Below, piece by piece: positions 25,091 to 33,754 of a stretch of 64,000 bases of DNA. This DNA comes from Christensenella sp964438705 (GTDB taxonomy: Bacteria > Bacillota > Clostridia > Christensenellales > Christensenellaceae). The stretch's first letter is position 1, and the number at the start of each line of letters is the position of its first letter. The stretch covers positions 124,001 through 188,000 of the forward strand of contig CAYTKQ010000001.1 of the NCBI GenBank assembly GCA_964438705.1, in the 5' to 3' direction. A program made the position numbers and the translations under genes. The notes under the pieces were generated by a model. That model had not been told where the DNA came from and searched no databases. It was given only the letters and a program-made list of their open reading frames with translations.

Positions 25091-27127
25091 ATGTACAGAC
25101 GTTTGAACCTGATTATTTCGGAGTTATCCAAGCAAGGCGCGCGGCCGGATGTGGCAGTTCTCGCGGATTTTTTTGGTGTTTCCGAAAAGACGATCCGCAA
25201 CGACATTGCGCAGATCAATCAGTTGACGCCGTGCAAGAGCAAAAAATCGATCGAAATCCTGTCGGATGGTGAGATCGCGCTTTCAGATGATATTCAGGCA
25301 TTGCGCGAACGAGTTTATTCGCTCTATGAATATAATCTCTCCAAGGAGGAACGCAGAGAAATTTTGTGTGTTATCCTCGTTCAGCCGCATGAAAAGCATA
25401 CCATTCAGTCTCTGGCAGAATTTTTGCTTGTGAGCAGAAATACCATAATCGCTGATCTTGAATATGTGAGAGAAAACTTTGCGGGGTATGGGCTCAAGCT
25501 TTCGTCCGTACCACGCATGGGCTTTGCAGTGGAAGGAGCGGAAGAAAAAGTTCGCGCAATGCTGTTTGACATATTGCTGCCGTATGCCGTCGATGCGGCG
25601 GAATGCGGATATTTCGGCGGGTATCTATATCGGATGTTTTTGGGGAATGCGAACGCGGACCAACAATGTCAAACAGAAAAAGCATTGAAGGAACGCATCC
25701 GGCAATGGGAAAAAAATATGGGCGTGATGCTGACGGATGAAGCGTTTTACAGGGTATATGTCTATCTGCTTATTGCGTATCATCGCGTTCAAAAAAAGCA
25801 CGGCTCGCTTGCGCCGGCAGGAGAAAGCCTCTGGTTTTTAGAGCTTGCACGTTCGCTTGCGCCTGCTGAAGCGGGTGAGATCAAGGCGCTCAGCCTGTTT
25901 TTAGAGGCACAAAAATACATACAGCCGCCCTATGTTTTACAAAGTGAGATCGTGCGGGTACAGCTTTTGATTGCGCGTTTTTTGGAGAGACTGTCGGCGG
26001 ATATCAATATGGACCTGAATGCTGACACGCTGCTGTTTCATCATTTGACAGAGCTTGTAACATCTGAGTCTGCTCAGCCGGAGTCGGGCGTACGATGCGT
26101 CGCAGGAAGCGGGCAAATCGAAGAGGCGGTGCTGCGCAATATGGATGTGTTGTGTGTGGATGACAAAACGCGCGCGGTTCTTGCACCGCAGATCGCAATT
26201 TATGTGACAGGTGCAATCCGCCGCAGGCAGCTTCGGCCGATGAAGGTGGTGTTGATCTGTAATACCGGAGTCGCAACTGCGAATATTTTGGTCGAACAGC
26301 TGACGGCGGGTTTCAACCTTGAGATTGCAGCGCTGCTTCCTTCCCATCAGGCGGACGAGGCGCTTGCGATCAAAGCAGACATGATCATTTCGACCGTGGA
26401 GCTCCCCAACTTTCAAAACGAATACATTCGTATTTCTCCTGTACTCACGGGTGCCGATTATCTGGCGATTCAGGAGCGGATCGATCCGGTGCATATCAAA
26501 TCCGCGCCCGATCTTCAGCCGGATATTGGCGTGACCAACGCGTTGATTGGCTGTATGCCCGTCCTGGAAAAATATTTTGGAAGCAAGGAACGTGTATTGA
26601 AATTTTTGTCGGACGTAAACGGACTTTTGAAGAATAATGAAAACGAAGAGGAAGCGTGCAACCCAATGCTGCATGAAATGCTTCCGCCAAGTCACATTTG
26701 CGTCGATCAGCCGGCGAAAGATTGCTTTGAAGCGATCCGCGCGGCGGCAGCTATGCTTTTGCAGGAGGGGTATATCGAGAAACGCTATGTAGAGGCCATG
26801 ATACGCAATTTGAAGGAAAATGGGCCATATTTTGTCTTGTCCGATTTTTTGGCGGTTGCGCACGCCAATTGCGAAGATGGCGTCAATAAAACCGGCATGA
26901 GCCTGCTGCGCCTCAGCACGCCCGTGGCCTTTGGGGAAAACACCAAACCGATTTGTTTTGTGTGCGTACTGGGTGCGGTGGATTCAAAAAATCATCTGCG
27001 TGCACTGTTGAATTTATTTAAAATGATCAAAGTAGCGGAGTTTCGGCAGGCCGCGCTGGAGGCGAAAACGTCAGGGATGCTCGCACAGGTCCTGAAAAAT
27101 TATGAGTTGCTGACGGACGCTTTATAA
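25091..27127 (+). CDS. PRD-containing PTS-regulated transcriptional activator (MtlR/BglG type)
   Basis: A 678-residue regulator. The N-terminus has a DeoR/HTH_11-like helix-turn-helix (VLADFFGVSEKTIRNDIAQIN) and a second HTH (SLAEFLLVSRNTIIADLEYV). A PRD-like helical region spans about residues 160-370. An EIIB-like domain of galactitol type follows near residue 386 (LICNTGVATANIL), keeping its cysteine. The C-terminal EIIA-like domain starts near residue 527, with the phosphorylatable histidine in LAVAHAN (near residue 589). Such proteins activate the adjacent PTS operon and are switched by phosphoryl transfer from HPr and EII components. The ATG at 25091 has GGGGGA 8 nt upstream. It heads the PTS operon; the substrate is unknown. 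Confidence 0.88.
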   Translation: MYRRLNLIISELSKQGARPDVAVLADFFGVSEKTIRNDIAQINQLTPCKSKKSIEILSDGEIALSDDIQALRERVYSLYEYNLSKEERREILCVILVQPHEKHTIQSLAEFLLVSRNTIIADLEYVRENFAGYGLKLSSVPRMGFAVEGAEEKVRAMLFDILLPYAVDAAECGYFGGYLYRMFLGNANADQQCQTEKALKERIRQWEKNMGVMLTDEAFYRVYVYLLIAYHRVQKKHGSLAPAGESLWFLELARSLAPAEAGEIKALSLFLEAQKYIQPPYVLQSEIVRVQLLIARFLERLSADINMDLNADTLLFHHLTELVTSESAQPESGVRCVAGSGQIEEAVLRNMDVLCVDDKTRAVLAPQIAIYVTGAIRRRQLRPMKVVLICNTGVATANILVEQLTAGFNLEIAALLPSHQADEALAIKADMIISTVELPNFQNEYIRISPVLTGADYLAIQERIDPVHIKSAPDLQPDIGVTNALIGCMPVLEKYFGSKERVLKFLSDVNGLLKNNENEEEACNPMLHEMLPPSHICVDQPAKDCFEAIRAAAAMLLQEGYIEKRYVEAMIRNLKENGPYFVLSDFLAVAHANCEDGVNKTGMSLLRLSTPVAFGENTKPICFVCVLGAVDSKNHLRALLNLFKMIKVAEFRQAALEAKTSGMLAQVLKNYELLTDAL

Positions 27128-27156
27128 GAGGTTCCAAAAGAGTGAGGGAACTCTTT
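27127..27156 (+). other. Two mutually exclusive stem-loops between regulator and EIIB
   Basis: AAAGAGT (27137-27143) can pair with ACTCTTT (27150-27156). Alternatively AGAG-G-TTCC (27127-27135) can pair with GGAACTCT (27147-27154), with one bulged G. The two share the 27150-27154 strand and cannot form together. No T tract follows, so neither is a simple terminator. Confidence 0.45.
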
Positions 27157-27190
27157 CAAATCCCAAAATAGAAAAGAAAGGAGGAAGATT

Positions 27191-27469
27191 ATGAAGAAAA
27201 CTGTGATTATTGCATGCGGTACGGGAATTGCGACGTCTACGATGGTGAACGATGCGGTTGCGAATTTACTCAAGAAAAACCACATTCCCGCAGAGCTGAT
27301 TCAGTGCAAGGTTTCAGAAATCGACGCGTATCTTGATCAGGCGGACTTGATCATCACTTCTATGAAGGTCAAAAGAGATTATGGAAAGCCAATGGTCACC
27401 GCGGTGGCATTTTTGTCGGGAGTTGGTCAGGAGGCGCTGGAAGCGGAGATCTTGGAAAAGCTGAAATAG
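27191..27469 (+). CDS. PTS galactitol-type transporter subunit IIB
   Basis: A 92-residue EIIB of the galactitol family. The phosphocysteine is C9 in VIIACGTGIATSTMV; the P-loop-like glycine/serine pattern follows. It accepts phosphate from EIIA and passes it to sugar bound by EIIC. AAAGGAGG lies before the ATG. The same fold, with a similar C-x-TG-x-AT motif, is built into the regulator upstream, which is consistent with the regulator sensing the state of this transporter. Confidence 0.93.
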   Translation: MKKTVIIACGTGIATSTMVNDAVANLLKKNHIPAELIQCKVSEIDAYLDQADLIITSMKVKRDYGKPMVTAVAFLSGVGQEALEAEILEKLK

Positions 27470-27506
27470 TTCGTAGGAAAACATGCAAAAAGACCCAAAC
27501 ATTGAT

Positions 27507-27523
27507 ACGGTTACAATAACCGT
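27507..27523 (+). other. Small inverted repeat between EIIB and EIIC
   Basis: ACGGTTA-CAA-TAACCGT is a perfect 7-bp inverted repeat with a 3-nt loop in the 81-bp gap. No T tract follows. It may modulate the relative output of EIIB and EIIC or stabilise the transcript. Confidence 0.45.
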
Positions 27524-27550
27524 CCAGCTATTATTTCGGAGGTATCAATT

Positions 27551-28951
27551 ATGAGTTTTTTAGATGGATTAAGTGCAGTATTCGGGTGGATACAGGGCTT
27601 GGGAGCAGCAGTGTTTGTGCCGATCATCATCATAGTCGTTGGCTTGGTGTTTCGTATCGGGTTTAAAAAAGCGCTGCGTGCAGGCATCACCGTCGGCGTT
27701 GGCTTCATTGGCGTCAATTTGATTCTTAATATCGTGTGGACGTATGTGGGCCCGATCGCCACTACGATGGCGGAACGCTTTGGCTCACAGATGAACGTGA
27801 TTGACGTCGGATGGGCTGCGGCTTCGGCGGTTGCCTTTGCAACAGAGATCGGTGCGCTTATCATCCCGATCATTTTGTTTGTGAATGTGCTGATGCTGAT
27901 TGCGCGGCTCACAAAAACAGTTAATGTGGATATCTGGAACTATTGGCATTACGCGTTCACTGGTTCGGTGATTGCGATTGCAACCGGAAATCTTGCGTTT
28001 GGCATTGTGGGTGCGGCAGCACACGCGATTATTGCGCTCAAGATGGCAGACATCTCTGCCAAGAGCGTTAATGATACCATTGGCTTGCCCGGTATATCAA
28101 TCCCGCATGGATTCTCGGTGATCAACGTACCCATTGCCATGCTGATGAACAAGGTATACGACAAAATCCCGTTCTTCCGGTATAAAGATGAAAACGAAGA
28201 AGAGGATGCAGAAGATATCAAACCGGTGTTTTCATTTATTACGGAACCGCTTATTATGGGCGCGATCATCGGTGCGGTGCTTGGTGCACTGGGTGCGGAT
28301 TATAGTGGAGGTCTTCTGAGCGCACTGCCGGGCATTTTGACCTTGGCGGTGAATATGGCGGCGCTGATGCTGCTCATGCCGCGCATGGTCAAGGTGATCA
28401 TGGAGGGGCTGCTGCCCATTGCAAACGGCGCGAAGTCGTTTATGGAAACGCGGTTTAAAGGAAGAGAGTTTTATATCGGCCTCGACGCAGCCGTGATCCT
28501 TGGACATCCGACGACGCTGATGGTTTCCATGATTCTGATTCCGGTGACGATCTTTTTGTCCATCATCCTGCCCGGGAATAAGACGTTCCCGTTTGCGGAT
28601 CTTGCAGCGATGGCGTTCTTTGTGGCGTTGGCTACGCCGATCCACAAGGGGAATTTCAGAAGGACGCTCGTCACGGGCATTATTACGATGGTACTAGTGC
28701 TGTACAGCGCGACAATGCTCGCACCACTGGTCACACAGGTTGCGGCCTCCACAGGTTCCGATCTGCTTGCGACAGCGGGAAGCGCGGAGATTACCTCGAT
28801 GGTTGCAGGCGGAAACTACTTCACGGTGATTCTGGAGAGGCTGTCCTCGATTGGAGGACTTGGGCTGGTGATCATTGGAGCCATAACGGCCGTTACAACC
28901 TTCATTTGCAAGCGGCTTGAGAAAAAGGAGGGCGTGGACTCGGCATTATAA
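27551..28951 (+). CDS. PTS galactitol-type transporter subunit IIC
   Basis: A 466-residue integral membrane permease of the EIIC-Gat family. Many hydrophobic helices are visible (e.g. VFVPIIIIVVGLVFRIGF, IGALIIPIILFVNVLMLIA, MVSMILIPVTIFLSIILPG). Family-typical segments include WNYWHYAFTGS, GIVGAAAHAIIALKMAD and DAAVILGHPTT. It carries the sugar across the membrane as EIIB phosphorylates it. Galactitol is only the family name; close relatives may take other hexitols, pentitols or sugars, and no catabolic gene here reveals the substrate. GGAGG precedes the ATG. Confidence 0.92.
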   Translation: MSFLDGLSAVFGWIQGLGAAVFVPIIIIVVGLVFRIGFKKALRAGITVGVGFIGVNLILNIVWTYVGPIATTMAERFGSQMNVIDVGWAAASAVAFATEIGALIIPIILFVNVLMLIARLTKTVNVDIWNYWHYAFTGSVIAIATGNLAFGIVGAAAHAIIALKMADISAKSVNDTIGLPGISIPHGFSVINVPIAMLMNKVYDKIPFFRYKDENEEEDAEDIKPVFSFITEPLIMGAIIGAVLGALGADYSGGLLSALPGILTLAVNMAALMLLMPRMVKVIMEGLLPIANGAKSFMETRFKGREFYIGLDAAVILGHPTTLMVSMILIPVTIFLSIILPGNKTFPFADLAAMAFFVALATPIHKGNFRRTLVTGIITMVLVLYSATMLAPLVTQVAASTGSDLLATAGSAEITSMVAGGNYFTVILERLSSIGGLGLVIIGAITAVTTFICKRLEKKEGVDSAL

Positions 28952-28989
28952 TGGTTAAAAACGATAGAAAACAGTTAGGAGGTGGCACG

Positions 28990-29463
28990 GTGGAAAATTA
29001 TGCGGATCTTCCAAATCTGCTCACAGATGAGCTCATTTTTACAAACGTACAAGCAAACAGCAGGGAAGAACTGTTTTCGTTTCTGGCGAAGGAATTTGGC
29101 AAGCGGGGTATTGTGAAAGGCAGCTTCTACGAGGCGCTTTTGGAACGGGAGAAAAATTACCCTACAGGCCTCTTTATGGAGCATATCGCTATAGCGATCC
29201 CGCACGCGGACAAGGAGCATGTCAACATGCCCGCAGTGGCTGTGGCAAAGCTTGCGTCGCCTGTGAGCTTCCACAGCATGGAAGACGCAGAGGATACGAT
29301 TCAGGCGCAGGTAGTGGTCTGCCTTGCATTTACGCAGGAAGATGCGAATGTCAAGCTTTTGCCGCAAATTCTCCAATTTTTTATGGATGAGAAGCGGGCC
29401 AAACAATTTTTGGAATGTGAGGATGCCACGCAGCTTATGAACATGATGCGCGGTGAAGGCTAG
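28990..29463 (+). CDS. PTS fructose/galactitol-type subunit IIA
   Basis: A 157-residue EIIA of the PTS_EIIA_2 family. The phosphohistidine is H72 in IAIAIPHADKE with this start, and VVVCLAFTQEDANVKLLPQI is a typical later segment. It takes phosphate from HPr and gives it to EIIB. GTG 28990 is preferred because AGGAGGTG lies 5 nt upstream; an ATG at 28951 overlapping the EIIC stop would add 13 residues that include this ribosome-binding site. It is the third sugar-specific component of the operon. Confidence 0.9.
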   Translation: MENYADLPNLLTDELIFTNVQANSREELFSFLAKEFGKRGIVKGSFYEALLEREKNYPTGLFMEHIAIAIPHADKEHVNMPAVAVAKLASPVSFHSMEDAEDTIQAQVVVCLAFTQEDANVKLLPQILQFFMDEKRAKQFLECEDATQLMNMMRGEG

Positions 29464-29495
29464 GGACTACTGATGTACCGAAAAAGAGTGGCAAA

Positions 29496-29538
29496 CCGGG
29501 AGACGCGGAAGGGGAAACCTTTCCGCGCGGACGCCCGG
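29496..29538 (+). other. Strong G+C-rich stem-loop between EIIA and HPr
   Basis: Outer arms CCGGG (29496-29500) and CCCGG (29534-29538) enclose an inner stem CGCGGAAGG / CCTTTCCGCG (29504-29527) with one bulged base. No T run follows. It lies 28 nt before the HPr start codon and may be a processing or stability element separating EII from the general PTS genes. Confidence 0.6.
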
Positions 29539-29566
29539 CGGCGGAGCACGAGAAGGAGAAAAAACC

Positions 29567-29845
29567 ATGTATAAAAGATCGGTGATGATTGTAAACAAAT
29601 CTGGGCTGCATGCGCGCCCGGCAACGGATTTTGTAACGCTTGCGAAAAGTTTTCGCGCAAAAGTAAACATTGCACGGGAGGAAAATCCGGAAGAAAAGGC
29701 AAACGCCAAATCGATCATCACTTTGTTGACAATGGCATTGACCATGCATACGCCGGTCGTGATTTCCGCAGATGGTGAAGACGAACGGGAAGCGGTGGAT
29801 GCACTGTGTGCACAGATTGAGGCCGGATTTGGCGAGGGTGAATAA
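29567..29845 (+). CDS. HPr-family phosphocarrier protein
   Basis: A 92-residue HPr. The catalytic histidine is H15 in SGLHARPAT. The regulatory serine of Gram-positive HPr (Ser46) corresponds to S49 in NAKSIITLL, shifted by a three-residue insertion, and the glycines that usually follow (KSIMGVMSLG in Bacillus) are replaced by larger residues. It receives phosphate from Enzyme I and passes it to EIIA. GAGAAGGAG precedes the ATG. It is 2 nt before the Enzyme I gene and in the same direction as the EII genes, so it probably serves this transporter; whether it is also the cell's general HPr cannot be told here. Confidence 0.92.
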   Translation: MYKRSVMIVNKSGLHARPATDFVTLAKSFRAKVNIAREENPEEKANAKSIITLLTMALTMHTPVVISADGEDEREAVDALCAQIEAGFGEGE

Positions 29846-29847
29846 AA

Positions 29848-31551
29848 ATGGACGGGTACAAGCTTTTAGAAGGCATGGGCGTCAGTCCGGGCGTTTGCAC
29901 AGCAAAGGCATTGCGGGTAGCGGCGCGAAACATCGATTTTAAACACTACGAGCAGAAATCGGCGGCAGAGGAGAAAGAGGCCTTCTGGCGGGCGCATGAA
30001 ATGGTGCTGACACAAACGGCGAAGCTTGAACAGGCAACGCGGCAGCAAATGGGCGAACAGGAGGCACAGATTTTTCAGGCGCATAAAATGATGCTTGAGG
30101 ACCCGGAGCTTACCGATCCCATAGAGGAGGCGCTCGAGGACGGTTTGAGCGCACCTGCGGCTGTGATGCAGGAGATATCTGCTGTTGTCGCGATATTTGA
30201 AAAAATGGAAGACGAATATATGCGGGCGCGTTCGGCCGATATGGTAGATATTCGCGATCGCTTGCTGCTGACGCTGCTCGGACAAAGCGGAAGTAATATT
30301 GAACAGCTCAAGGAGGATGTCGTGCTGATCGCCGAAGACCTCACGCCCTCTGATACGGCGCGCATGGATAAAGCGCATGTCGTAGGGATAGCGACCGAAA
30401 AGGGAGGCCGCACGTCGCACACGGCAATTATGGCAAATGCGCTCGGTATTCCATGCGTAACAGGGCTAAGGGGGCTGATGGCGGCTGTGCGTGACGGACA
30501 AATACTGGCGGTGGACGGGGAAGCGGGGCGCATTGAAATAGAACCGACAGCGATCCGGCTGCAAGAGCTCGGACAACAGAAGCTTAGGCAGGAAGAAGAG
30601 AAGCAATTGCTGGAAAAATGGCGAAATGTGCCCACCCAAACGGCGGATGGACGCCGTTTTGTGCTGGCGGCCAATGTGGGCACACCGCAGGAAGCGCAAA
30701 AGGCCTATCAAATGGGCGCGGAAGGCGTGGGGCTTTTTCGCTCGGAATTTTTGTATATGGACAGACGCACTCTGCCGAGTGAGCAAGAACAGTTTGAGGC
30801 CTACGCGGGCGCGCTTTCAAAGGATCGTACGGTAGTGGTTCGTACGCTCGATGTTGGCGGAGATAAAAAATTTGACTGCATCGCGATGGAAGAAGAAGAA
30901 AATCCGTTTTTGGGAGAGCGCGCCATTCGCCTGTGCTTCCGGCATGAAGAGCTGTTTTTGACGCAGTTGCGTGCGTTGCTGCGTGCTGCCGCTTATGGGG
31001 ACTTGTGCGTGATGTTTCCCATGATCTGCTGTATAGAAGAGCTTCTACAGGCCAAAGAGTGTCTGGAAAAGGCCCGCGCCTCGCTTGAAAAGGAGGGTGC
31101 TTCATATGGTACGCCCAAGGTGGGCATCATGATTGAGATTCCCAGTGCGGCGCTGATGGCGGACGCGCTTTGTGCCGAATGTGATTTTATATCCATCGGC
31201 ACAAACGACTTGATACAGTATACGGTGGCGGTCGCGCGCGAAAGCCAAAATATTGCACATTTATATTCCGCAAGCAATCCGGCCGTGCTCAAGCTGATCA
31301 AAATGAGTATTGATGCGGCGCACAACGCCGGTATCCCGTGCAAGATGTGCGGAGAGATGGCAGGAGACGAACGGATGATTCCACTGCTTGTGGGGATGGG
31401 CCTCGATGAATTCTCCATGAGTCCGCATTCCATCACGCGCGTGCGGCGGCAGATCGCGTCGCTGTGCGCCGCAGAATGCGAGACGCTGGCGAAGCGTGTT
31501 CTTACACTGCAAACCGGAGCGCAGGTGGACTGCGCGTGCGAGGCATTCTGA
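29848..31551 (+). CDS. ptsI: Phosphoenolpyruvate-protein phosphotransferase (Enzyme I)
   Basis: A 567-residue Enzyme I that takes phosphate from phosphoenolpyruvate to HPr. The order is an N-terminal HPr-binding domain (LEGMGVSPGVCTAKAL), the phosphohistidine H191 in GGRTSHTAIM, then the PEP-binding TIM barrel with GVGLFRSEFLYM, RTLDVGGDKK, MFPMICCIEEL, GIMIEIPSAALMAD, FISIGTNDLIQYT and the active cysteine in CKMCGEMAGD. Length is normal. It closes the operon and is followed by a terminator. Its linkage to one sugar-specific system is less common than a separate ptsHI unit. Confidence 0.94.
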   Translation: MDGYKLLEGMGVSPGVCTAKALRVAARNIDFKHYEQKSAAEEKEAFWRAHEMVLTQTAKLEQATRQQMGEQEAQIFQAHKMMLEDPELTDPIEEALEDGLSAPAAVMQEISAVVAIFEKMEDEYMRARSADMVDIRDRLLLTLLGQSGSNIEQLKEDVVLIAEDLTPSDTARMDKAHVVGIATEKGGRTSHTAIMANALGIPCVTGLRGLMAAVRDGQILAVDGEAGRIEIEPTAIRLQELGQQKLRQEEEKQLLEKWRNVPTQTADGRRFVLAANVGTPQEAQKAYQMGAEGVGLFRSEFLYMDRRTLPSEQEQFEAYAGALSKDRTVVVRTLDVGGDKKFDCIAMEEEENPFLGERAIRLCFRHEELFLTQLRALLRAAAYGDLCVMFPMICCIEELLQAKECLEKARASLEKEGASYGTPKVGIMIEIPSAALMADALCAECDFISIGTNDLIQYTVAVARESQNIAHLYSASNPAVLKLIKMSIDAAHNAGIPCKMCGEMAGDERMIPLLVGMGLDEFSMSPHSITRVRRQIASLCAAECETLAKRVLTLQTGAQVDCACEAF

Positions 31552-31573
31552 AGAACGCTCTTTTTGACAGTTG

Positions 31574-31608
31574 ACCCGTCCGCATGAAGCGGGCGGGTTT
31601 GTTATTCT
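31574..31608 (+). terminator. Terminator of the PTS operon
   Basis: A 10-bp stem ACCCGTCCGC / GCGGGCGGGT with one U-G pair and an ATGAA loop is followed by TTGTTATTCTT. It ends 57 nt after the Enzyme I stop. Confidence 0.85.
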
Positions 31609-31660
31609 TATAGGATGAAAATTTATTCCCTACATACTGAATTCCTGCAGAGATAATGGA

Positions 31661-31689
31661 TTGATATTGCCCAAAAGTTGTTATATAAT
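31661..31689 (+). promoter_or_regulatory. Strong promoter for asp23-DAK2
   Basis: TTGATA (31661-31666), a 17-bp spacer and TATAAT (31684-31689) give a near-consensus promoter 32 nt before the asp23 start. Confidence 0.85.
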
Positions 31690-31721
31690 AAATAACAATA
31701 AACCATTAGGAGGTTTTTCTC

Positions 31722-32075
31722 ATGAGTGCTAGTTTGAAGGTCGGTTTGGGAACAGTTACATACGGTGAAGATTATATCGCATCGATCGCTGGTTATAACG
31801 CGCTGGAATGCTATGGTTTAGTGGGTATGTCCCAGAAAAACATTTCGGAAATGGTTGCGAACCTGTTCAAAGGAGATAACCTCAAAAAAGGCGTTAAGGT
31901 GAAAACCGACGATTCTGAAAACATCATCGTTGAGCTTTACATCACGGTGAAATATGGCGTTTCGTTGTCGGCTGTCGCGGAAAACATCATCGACAAGGTG
32001 AAATATTCCGTGGAAAAGGAAACGGGGCTGAACGTGGAAAGCGTTGACATCATCGTACAGGGAATTCAGGTCTGA
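31722..32075 (+). CDS. Asp23/Gls24 family envelope stress protein
   Basis: A 117-residue Asp23/Gls24 (YloU-like) protein. The core IASIAGYNALECYGLVGMS and the C-terminal half with VELYITVKYGVSLSAVAENI and VESVDIIVQGI are family-typical. Members are membrane-associated or alkaline-shock proteins; the YloU-type next to a DAK2 gene is conserved but of unclear function. A near-perfect AGGAGG precedes the ATG, and the strong promoter suggests high expression. DAK2 follows after 13 nt. Confidence 0.92.
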   Translation: MSASLKVGLGTVTYGEDYIASIAGYNALECYGLVGMSQKNISEMVANLFKGDNLKKGVKVKTDDSENIIVELYITVKYGVSLSAVAENIIDKVKYSVEKETGLNVESVDIIVQGIQV

Positions 32076-32088
32076 GGGGGAACTCGAA

Positions 32089-33738
32089 TTGGTCGCACTG
32101 CTGGATGCACAGCAATTCAAAAATATGATATTGGGCGCAGCCGCGTCCCTTGAGAAAAACAAGGAAGCGCTGGATGCGCTCAATGTTTTTCCTGTGCCAG
32201 ACGGAGATACGGGAACGAACATGTCGCTTACCATGATTTCGGCAGCGAAGGAAGCTGCGGCAGCCGATGAAACAGATATGTCGGCCGTGGTCAAGGCGCT
32301 GAGCCTTGGCGCGTTAAAGGGTGCGCGTGGTAATTCGGGCGTTATTCTTTCGCAAATATTTGCGGGATTCGCGGATGCGCTGTCCAAATCCAAAGAGGGC
32401 ACAATCACAGTCCCCGCTTTGGCCGAGGCGTTCCGAAACGGCGTTACATATGCTTACAAAGCCGTCATGAAACCAAAGGAGGGGACGATCCTTACGGTGG
32501 CCTCCAAAATGGCGGCGGCTGCAGAGTTGATGGCGACGAAGACGGACGATCTGTATGCGCAGCTTGAATATGTGATACAGGAAGGCGAAAAAGCGCTGCG
32601 TGAAACGCCGGAGCAGCTTCCGGTGCTCAAGGAAGCGGGCGTAGTGGATGCAGGCGGCGCGGGTTTTCTCGTGATCGTAATGGGGCTGAAAAGCGTTCTG
32701 GACGGTGCGGAGATCGACAGTGAGAATATTCTCGGTTCTGACGGCGTTGTGGTGAATTTTGCCAATCTCGATGCGGGCAATGAAGACATCGAGTTTGGAT
32801 ATTGCACGGAATTTTTCATCAAGAATCTTTATCCCGAGGTGAAGGAGCGCGATATCGACACCTATCGCGGAAATCTCTCCAAAATAGGCGATTGCGTTCT
32901 GGTGGTCGGTGATTTAAACCTTGTGAAAACACATGTACACACGAACGAACCTGGGCTTGCGCTGCAATATGCGCAAATCCTTGGTGAACTGAGCCACATC
33001 AAGATCGATAATATGCGTGAGCAGCACCGCGAGCTTTCGGAGATTGCACCGGAAATCGAGATTGCTGCACCCAAAGAAGAACGGCCTGTCGCCGTTGTGG
33101 CGGTTTCGGCGGGCGACGGGATCAAAACCATTTTTCGAGACTGGCAGATCGAAGCGTTTGTGGAGGGGGGGCAGTCTATGAATCCTTCCACAGAAGACAT
33201 TTTAAAGGCCGTTGAAAACGCGCCCTCGCAAAATGTAATCGTACTTCCCAACAATAAGAATATTGTTCTTGCGGCGGAGCAGGCGGCAGAGCTGAGCGAG
33301 AAAAATGTGATCGTTGTGAAGACAAAGTCTATCCCGCAGGGCATCGCGGCGGCGGTTGCTTATGACCCAGAGGCGGACATCGACGTGAATGTCACAAAGA
33401 TGGGTCGCGTGATTGCAGAGGTGAAGACGGGCCTTTTGACCCGCGCTGTGCGCGATACCAAAATGAATGGAAACAGCATCAAAAAAGATGACTTGATCGG
33501 TATATCGGAAAGCGATATCGTGGCAAACGGTGAAAATTTAGATCAAGTGTTCACCGAACTGCTGCAAAAGATGACAAACGAAGAATCCGAGCTTATTACG
33601 ATCTATTATGGAGAGGATGCGGATGAAGCACAGGCGGCGGCCCTTGGGAAGTTGTGCGAAGGCGTTTGCGAGGCGTGCGATGTTGAGATACACTATGGCG
33701 GACAGCCGGTATATCCATACATTATTTCTGTTGAGTGA
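32089..33738 (+). CDS. fakA: DAK2-domain fatty acid kinase-like protein (FakA/YloV)
   Basis: A 549-residue protein with an N-terminal DAK2 nucleotide-binding domain (VFPVPDGDTGTNMSLTM, GALKGARGNSGVILSQIFAG, DAGGAGFLVI) and a C-terminal DAK1-like/DegV-related half (VAVSAGDGIKTIF, VIVLPNNKNIVLAAEQAAEL, GEDADEAQAAAL). FakA homologues phosphorylate fatty acids bound by a FakB (DegV) partner so that they can enter phospholipids. No DegV gene is in the window. TTG 32089 has GAGGGGG 8 nt upstream and begins LVALLDAQQF as in homologues; an earlier start inside asp23 is unlikely. The YloU-YloV-RecG order matches Bacillus. Confidence 0.9.
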   Translation: MVALLDAQQFKNMILGAAASLEKNKEALDALNVFPVPDGDTGTNMSLTMISAAKEAAAADETDMSAVVKALSLGALKGARGNSGVILSQIFAGFADALSKSKEGTITVPALAEAFRNGVTYAYKAVMKPKEGTILTVASKMAAAAELMATKTDDLYAQLEYVIQEGEKALRETPEQLPVLKEAGVVDAGGAGFLVIVMGLKSVLDGAEIDSENILGSDGVVVNFANLDAGNEDIEFGYCTEFFIKNLYPEVKERDIDTYRGNLSKIGDCVLVVGDLNLVKTHVHTNEPGLALQYAQILGELSHIKIDNMREQHRELSEIAPEIEIAAPKEERPVAVVAVSAGDGIKTIFRDWQIEAFVEGGQSMNPSTEDILKAVENAPSQNVIVLPNNKNIVLAAEQAAELSEKNVIVVKTKSIPQGIAAAVAYDPEADIDVNVTKMGRVIAEVKTGLLTRAVRDTKMNGNSIKKDDLIGISESDIVANGENLDQVFTELLQKMTNEESELITIYYGEDADEAQAAALGKLCEGVCEACDVEIHYGGQPVYPYIISVE

Positions 33739-33754
33739 GGCAGGGTAGAACAAC

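Noticed and set aside
25001..31560. PTS region as a recently acquired mobile island
   Set aside because: No integrase, transposase, tRNA, direct repeats or strong composition shift was seen; only the intergenic DNA is AT-rich.
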